Of a stretch of DNA of 10,066 nucleotides, positions 7,049 to 10,066 are shown in pieces. Position numbers and translations under genes: made by a program. How positions within the stretch are numbered: the stretch's first letter is position 1; each line of letters opens with the position of its first letter. Location: contig SLIE01000406.1 in NCBI GenBank assembly GCA_007135795.1, positions 1 through 10,066 of the forward strand, written 5' to 3'. The notes below the pieces were generated by a model, which saw only the letters and a list, made by a program, of their open reading frames with translations, was not told the DNA's origin and did not search any database. This DNA comes from Desulfobacterales bacterium. Lineage in GTDB: Bacteria; Desulfobacterota; Desulfobacteria; Desulfobacterales; Desulfosalsimonadaceae.

Positions 7049-7143
7049 CTATATTATTCAACGCCGATGTTACAGGAGTGAACAATGATCCGGATTTCTG
7101 CCAGATTTTACTTAAAAAACCGGATACATTTTTAATAATATAG
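7049..7143. repeat. Perfect 10-base inverted repeat, arms 75 bases apart
   Basis: CTATATTATT at 7049-7058 is the exact reverse complement of AATAATATAG at 7134-7143. The motif AATAATATAG therefore points leftward toward hyuA in one copy and rightward toward the deaminase in the other. The arms could be paired A+T-rich promoter or operator elements of a divergent control region, or a weak long-range stem in RNA. Being purely A+T apart from one base per arm, a chance match is possible. Confidence 0.4.
7085..7135 (+). CDS. Possible 16-residue small peptide with ideal ribosome-binding site
   Basis: ATG at 7085 is preceded by AGGAG (7074-7078) with a 6-base spacer, the best ribosome-binding site in the divergent gap. 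It encodes MIRISARFYLKNRIHF and ends with TAA at 7133-7135. The peptide is basic and has no recognisable domain. It ends about 260 bases before the deaminase start, so it is not an obvious attenuator. It could be a small leader peptide or a chance frame; no promoter for it was convincing. Confidence 0.22.
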   Translation: MIRISARFYLKNRIHF

Positions 7144-7203
7144 TGCTACCTGAATTCCCGGATATTGTCAATATGCTCATTTTTATCTGTTCATTGCCGG
7201 ATA
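7090..7203 (+). repeat. Four CCGGAT words in direct orientation
   Basis: CCGGAT occurs at 7090, 7120, 7158 and 7197. The last three extend to CCGGATA and the last two to CCGGATATT, 39 bases apart. The spacing (30, 38, 39 bases) is close to three to four helical turns, which could suit a regulator binding one face of DNA. The same word also occurs inside coding regions here, so genome-wide frequency matters before calling it an operator. Confidence 0.25.
7162..7174. promoter_or_regulatory. 13-base palindrome, possible operator
   Basis: ATATTG-T-CAATAT is a perfect 6-base inverted repeat around one central base. Its symmetry and place between two divergent genes fit a binding site for a dimeric transcription factor. 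No regulator gene is in the window, and the A+T-rich sequence could arise by chance. Confidence 0.28.
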
Positions 7204-7398
7204 TTTCGCAATTCCTGGACGATCCAGCAAATTAACGATCACATGGATAGTTGCAGGATAAATGTTTCACAGGCGCTTTGTTCAGCGACAGGCATACAAC
7301 ATGATTGCTTTTGCCTATAAAAAATGCGAGATTTGAGTCTGAGATCGGTTTTTCAGGACAACAGATCCTTCATTTAAACAAACAAAGACAGGCTGCAA

Positions 7399-7929
7399 AT
7401 GAAAGACGACAGTCATCACGTAATCTTTATGCAAAAAGCCATTCGGGAGGCGGAACTGGCATATCAGGCAGGAGAATTCCCGGTGGGTTGCGTTATTGCG
7501 GACGGCAGAGATGTTATTGCATCGGGTTCGCGTACAACCAGTCGGGGGATCACTGCAAATGAAATCGATCACGCGGAGATTCTGGCACTCAGGAATCTTT
7601 ATGAAAAATGGCCAGGCATTGGACCGGATATTTCTAAAGATGAACTTTGTCTTTATTCTACCCTCGAACCCTGCCTGATGTGCTTCGGGGCGATATTGAT
7701 TTCCGGTATTCGGCATATTGTTTACGCATTTGAAGATGTCATGGGGGGCGGCACCAGTTGCGGACTGCAAACTTTGACACCTTTATACCGGGATATTGAA
7801 CTGATCGTAACCCCCCATGTATGCCGGTTGGAAAGTGCCGCACTGATGCGGGCTTTCTTTTCCAGCCCGGACAACAGCTATCTTAAAGACACCCTTTTTT
7901 CGGAATATGCCATTGGTTTGAAATGTTGA
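7399..7929 (+). CDS. Cytidine/deoxycytidylate deaminase-family nucleoside deaminase (TadA-like)
   Basis: A 176-residue zinc-dependent deaminase that should hydrolyse an exocyclic amine on a nucleobase, free or in tRNA. The zinc motif is H58-A-E60 (E60 the proton shuttle) and P91-C92-LM-C95 in STLEPCLMCFGAI, which resembles tRNA adenosine deaminase TadA and guanine deaminases. FPVGCVIADG (27-36) is the usual strand after helix 1. Against a plain TadA call, the loop before HAE reads GSRTTSR, with no clear counterpart of the substrate-contacting Asn seen in TadA (GWNR), and the tail after residue 135 is longer. ATG at 7399 is the best start: an in-frame TAA lies at 7375-7377, although the Shine-Dalgarno sequence (AGG) is weak. 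glnE begins 30 bases downstream, so co-transcription is likely. Substrate unassigned. Confidence 0.9.
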   Translation: MKDDSHHVIFMQKAIREAELAYQAGEFPVGCVIADGRDVIASGSRTTSRGITANEIDHAEILALRNLYEKWPGIGPDISKDELCLYSTLEPCLMCFGAILISGIRHIVYAFEDVMGGGTSCGLQTLTPLYRDIELIVTPHVCRLESAALMRAFFSSPDNSYLKDTLFSEYAIGLKC

Positions 7930-7959
7930 GGCATGAGGTTTGTTATTTGGAGAAAAACT

Positions 7960-10066
7960 ATGACAGTGATCAAGCTCTCCCGGATTCAATTGCCGGATGA
8001 AATCGAAGAAAAAGTTCAGGGGAAGGTGACAGCATGCTTTCTCGCTGCACATAATCATGGCATCGCACTTCCGGAAAACGATGATTTTCGTGAAACGCTC
8101 GGATCCGTTTTTGCATTGAGTGAGTTTGTCGCCGCATCCTGTATGCGGAAGCCATTTCTGTTGAAGGCGCTCATTGAGAGCGGTGATCTTGAAAGGGCTT
8201 ATGAGCCGGGGGAATATTGGGAAAGAGGAAAAAAAGCGATAGCTCATGTCGATAATGAAATCCTTCTGGCAGCCACGCTCAGAAAATTCAGAAACCGGGA
8301 AATGGTTCGCATTGCATGGCGTGACTTGACCGGAATAGCTGATTTGCATGAAACCCTTTCCGACCTCTCGGCTTTTGCTGATGCCTGCCTGGGCCATGCA
8401 CTCGATTATCTTCACGATCTGTTATGCGGGATATACGGCATGCCGGTCTCGGATGAGAATGAGCCTCAGAAGCTGGTCGTTATTGCGATGGGGAAACTGG
8501 GGGGGTATGAGCTGAATTTTTCTTCTGATATTGATTTGATATTTGCATTCCCGGAAGCCGGAAATACCACAGGCGCAAAAACTGCGATTACCAATGAAGA
8601 TTTTTTTTCCAAACTGGCGAGGCGTATCATTGATATCCTTTCCAAGTCCACTGTCGACGGGTATGTGTTTAGGGTGGACACCCGATTACGGCCCTATGGG
8701 GATGCCGGTCCCCTGGTCATGAGCTTTGATGCCATGGAAGATTACTATCAAATGTTCGGCCGGGGATGGGAAAGATATGCGCTTATAAAAGCACGGGTGG
8801 CTGCCGGGGATTTCGACAGGGGGAAAGAATTGTTTGACAGGCTGCGTCCGTTCGTGTTCAGACGTTACCTCGATTACGGCACGTTTGAATCGCTACGCGA
8901 GATGAAAGGCAAAATTGAGCGTGAAGTCGCACGAAAAGGGTTGAAAAACAATATCAAGCATGGTGCCGGCGGCATTCGTGAAATCGAGTTTTTCAGCCAG
9001 GTGTTTCAGTTGATACGCGGCGGGATCAATCCGCATTACCAGGAAAAAGGGCTGTTAAAAGCGCTTCAATTTATGGTTACGGACCGTTGCATCTGCAGAT
9101 CTGTATACGAGGAGCTCGCAGCGGCATATGTTTTTTTACGAAATACTGAAAACCGGTTGCAAATGTTCAATGATATGCAGACGCACACACTGCCTCGCGA
9201 CGAGACAGGCCGAGCCATCGCTGCCATTGGTATGGGGTATGAGACCTGGCATGCTTTCCATCAGGACTTGAGGGCGCACATGGAGCGGGTTCATTCCCAT
9301 TTCCTGGAACTTCTTGCCCCGGAATCGCCCGGCGCTGAAAGTAATTTCGCCGAAGACCTTGGGAATGTCTGGCATAACCCTGAAGATTCTGAAAAAAATA
9401 TGCAGATTCTGGCTGAATCAGGGTTTGCGCAACCTGAAAAAGTCTTTGCGGCAATGGACCGAATCCGGAATATGACCATCCATGATGAAATCGGAAGTCT
9501 GGCCCAGGACCGCATAGACCGTCTGATGCCGCTGTTGCTGAGCGCCTCGTTGAAATCCGATCGTCCATTGCTGGTACTTGAACGAATTATTCTATTGGTG
9601 GAATCGGTCGTTCGGCGTAGTTGTTACATCTCATTGCTGCTGGAAAATCCGGGTGCACTCGATCATCTGATCCGACTGGCACGAATAAGTCCATGGATAG
9701 TCACTTTTTTGTGTAAGCACCCGCTGCTTCTCGATGAGCTTCTGGATATGCGTTCTCTTTATGTGCCGCTGGATAAAAAAGCGCTTGTAGAAGAATTGCA
9801 CGGGCGTCTTGGGATGCTTCCCAAAGATGATATTGAACGTCAGATGGATGAAGTACGTGTTTTTAAGCAGATCAATACTTTCCGAATCGTGGCCGCTGAT
9901 GTAACCGGGAATTTGCCGCTCATGAAAGTAAGCGATCGACTCACGTTTCTTGCGGAAACCATTCTGGAGGTTGCGTTGGACATCTCCTGGCGACAATTGA
10001 CGCACCGGTATGGAAAGCCGTCCCATCTTGGGGGTGCAGATGGAAAAGACAAAGGCTTTGCCACGA
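7960..10066 (+). CDS. glnE: Bifunctional glutamine synthetase adenylyltransferase/adenylyl-removing enzyme, N-terminal part
   Basis: GlnE adds AMP to glutamine synthetase and removes it again, tuning ammonia assimilation to nitrogen status, normally under control of the PII protein. The frame opens at ATG 7960 with GGAG (7949-7952) seven bases upstream and stays open to the right edge, giving about 702 residues of a protein usually near 950. The adenylyl-removing domain carries G178-K-L-G-G-Y-E-L-N-F-S-S-D190-I-D192, the nucleotidyltransferase G-x11-DxD motif. RVDTRLRPYGDAGPL and GRGWERYALIKAR follow, and then HGAGGIREIEFFSQ. The linker and helical domains are present; the second nucleotidyltransferase centre, which adds AMP, would begin just past the window end (the last residues read GGADGKDKGFA). 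It is probably co-transcribed with the deaminase. No glnB or glnA is visible here. Confidence 0.96.
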   Translation, partial: MTVIKLSRIQLPDEIEEKVQGKVTACFLAAHNHGIALPENDDFRETLGSVFALSEFVAASCMRKPFLLKALIESGDLERAYEPGEYWERGKKAIAHVDNEILLAATLRKFRNREMVRIAWRDLTGIADLHETLSDLSAFADACLGHALDYLHDLLCGIYGMPVSDENEPQKLVVIAMGKLGGYELNFSSDIDLIFAFPEAGNTTGAKTAITNEDFFSKLARRIIDILSKSTVDGYVFRVDTRLRPYGDAGPLVMSFDAMEDYYQMFGRGWERYALIKARVAAGDFDRGKELFDRLRPFVFRRYLDYGTFESLREMKGKIEREVARKGLKNNIKHGAGGIREIEFFSQVFQLIRGGINPHYQEKGLLKALQFMVTDRCICRSVYEELAAAYVFLRNTENRLQMFNDMQTHTLPRDETGRAIAAIGMGYETWHAFHQDLRAHMERVHSHFLELLAPESPGAESNFAEDLGNVWHNPEDSEKNMQILAESGFAQPEKVFAAMDRIRNMTIHDEIGSLAQDRIDRLMPLLLSASLKSDRPLLVLERIILLVESVVRRSCYISLLLENPGALDHLIRLARISPWIVTFLCKHPLLLDELLDMRSLYVPLDKKALVEELHGRLGMLPKDDIERQMDEVRVFKQINTFRIVAADVTGNLPLMKVSDRLTFLAETILEVALDISWRQLTHRYGKPSHLGGADGKDKGFAT

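Larger units (their letters stand above)
6998..7398. other. Divergent intergenic region between hyuA-like gene and deaminase
   Basis: This 401-base non-coding gap must hold the promoters for both transcription directions. I could not find a convincing -35/-10 pair in either direction. The best rightward -10 is TATAAA at 7316-7321, with only a poor -35 (CATACA) upstream. The gap contains an inverted repeat (7049-7143), a 16-codon frame with an ideal ribosome-binding site (7085-7135), a 13-base palindrome (7162-7174) and four CCGGAT words (7090-7203). The part from about 7210 to 7398 shows nothing further. No attachment site, terminator or RNA gene was recognised. Confidence 0.6.

Noticed and set aside
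7783..8415. A 210-codon minus-strand frame covering the deaminase end and the glnE start.
   Set aside because: It crosses two well-supported plus-strand genes and contains no recognisable motif.

Overview
The window holds eight protein genes. Six run leftward on the minus strand (positions 1-6997) and two run rightward on the plus strand (7399-10066); a 401-base divergent gap separates the two groups. The genes at both edges, argS and glnE, are cut by the window. No rRNA, tRNA, insertion sequence, CRISPR array or phage gene was seen. The genes suggest a Gram-negative bacterium: an EpmA-type lysine ligase, GlnE, and a secreted lytic transglycosylase with a signal peptide. Together with a histone-deacetylase-like amidohydrolase, a lone HyuA-type protein and a moderate base composition, I would guess Desulfobacterota (former Deltaproteobacteria). 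That guess rests on gene content alone.

Minus strand, in order of transcription. A hydantoinase/oxoprolinase-family protein (6997-5297) is followed after 147 bases by a histone-deacetylase-family amidohydrolase (5149-3833). The deacetylase stop codon overlaps the start codon of epmA (3836-2865) in an ATGA junction. Just after epmA lies a near-consensus promoter (TTGACG, 16 bases, TATAAT) for a second unit: a periplasmic lytic transglycosylase (2671-2039) and, 24 bases later, a YkgJ-type cysteine-cluster protein (2014-1352). A further candidate promoter precedes argS (1073 to beyond the left edge).

Plus strand. A zinc-dependent nucleoside/tRNA-type deaminase (7399-7929) is followed after 30 bases by glnE (7960 to beyond the right edge), which adenylylates and de-adenylylates glutamine synthetase. 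The two probably share a transcript.

Most of the window is translation, cell-wall and nitrogen-control housekeeping, and I did not find a clearly new system. The points worth a second look are: the translationally coupled deacetylase-epmA pair, with a cysteine-rich tail on the deacetylase; a lone, short HyuA upstream of it; a possible leader frame with a perfect -1 slippery heptamer at the start of the lytic transglycosylase gene; and the divergent gap, which holds a 16-codon reading frame with an ideal ribosome-binding site between the arms of a 10-base inverted repeat, followed by a palindrome and repeated CCGGAT words.
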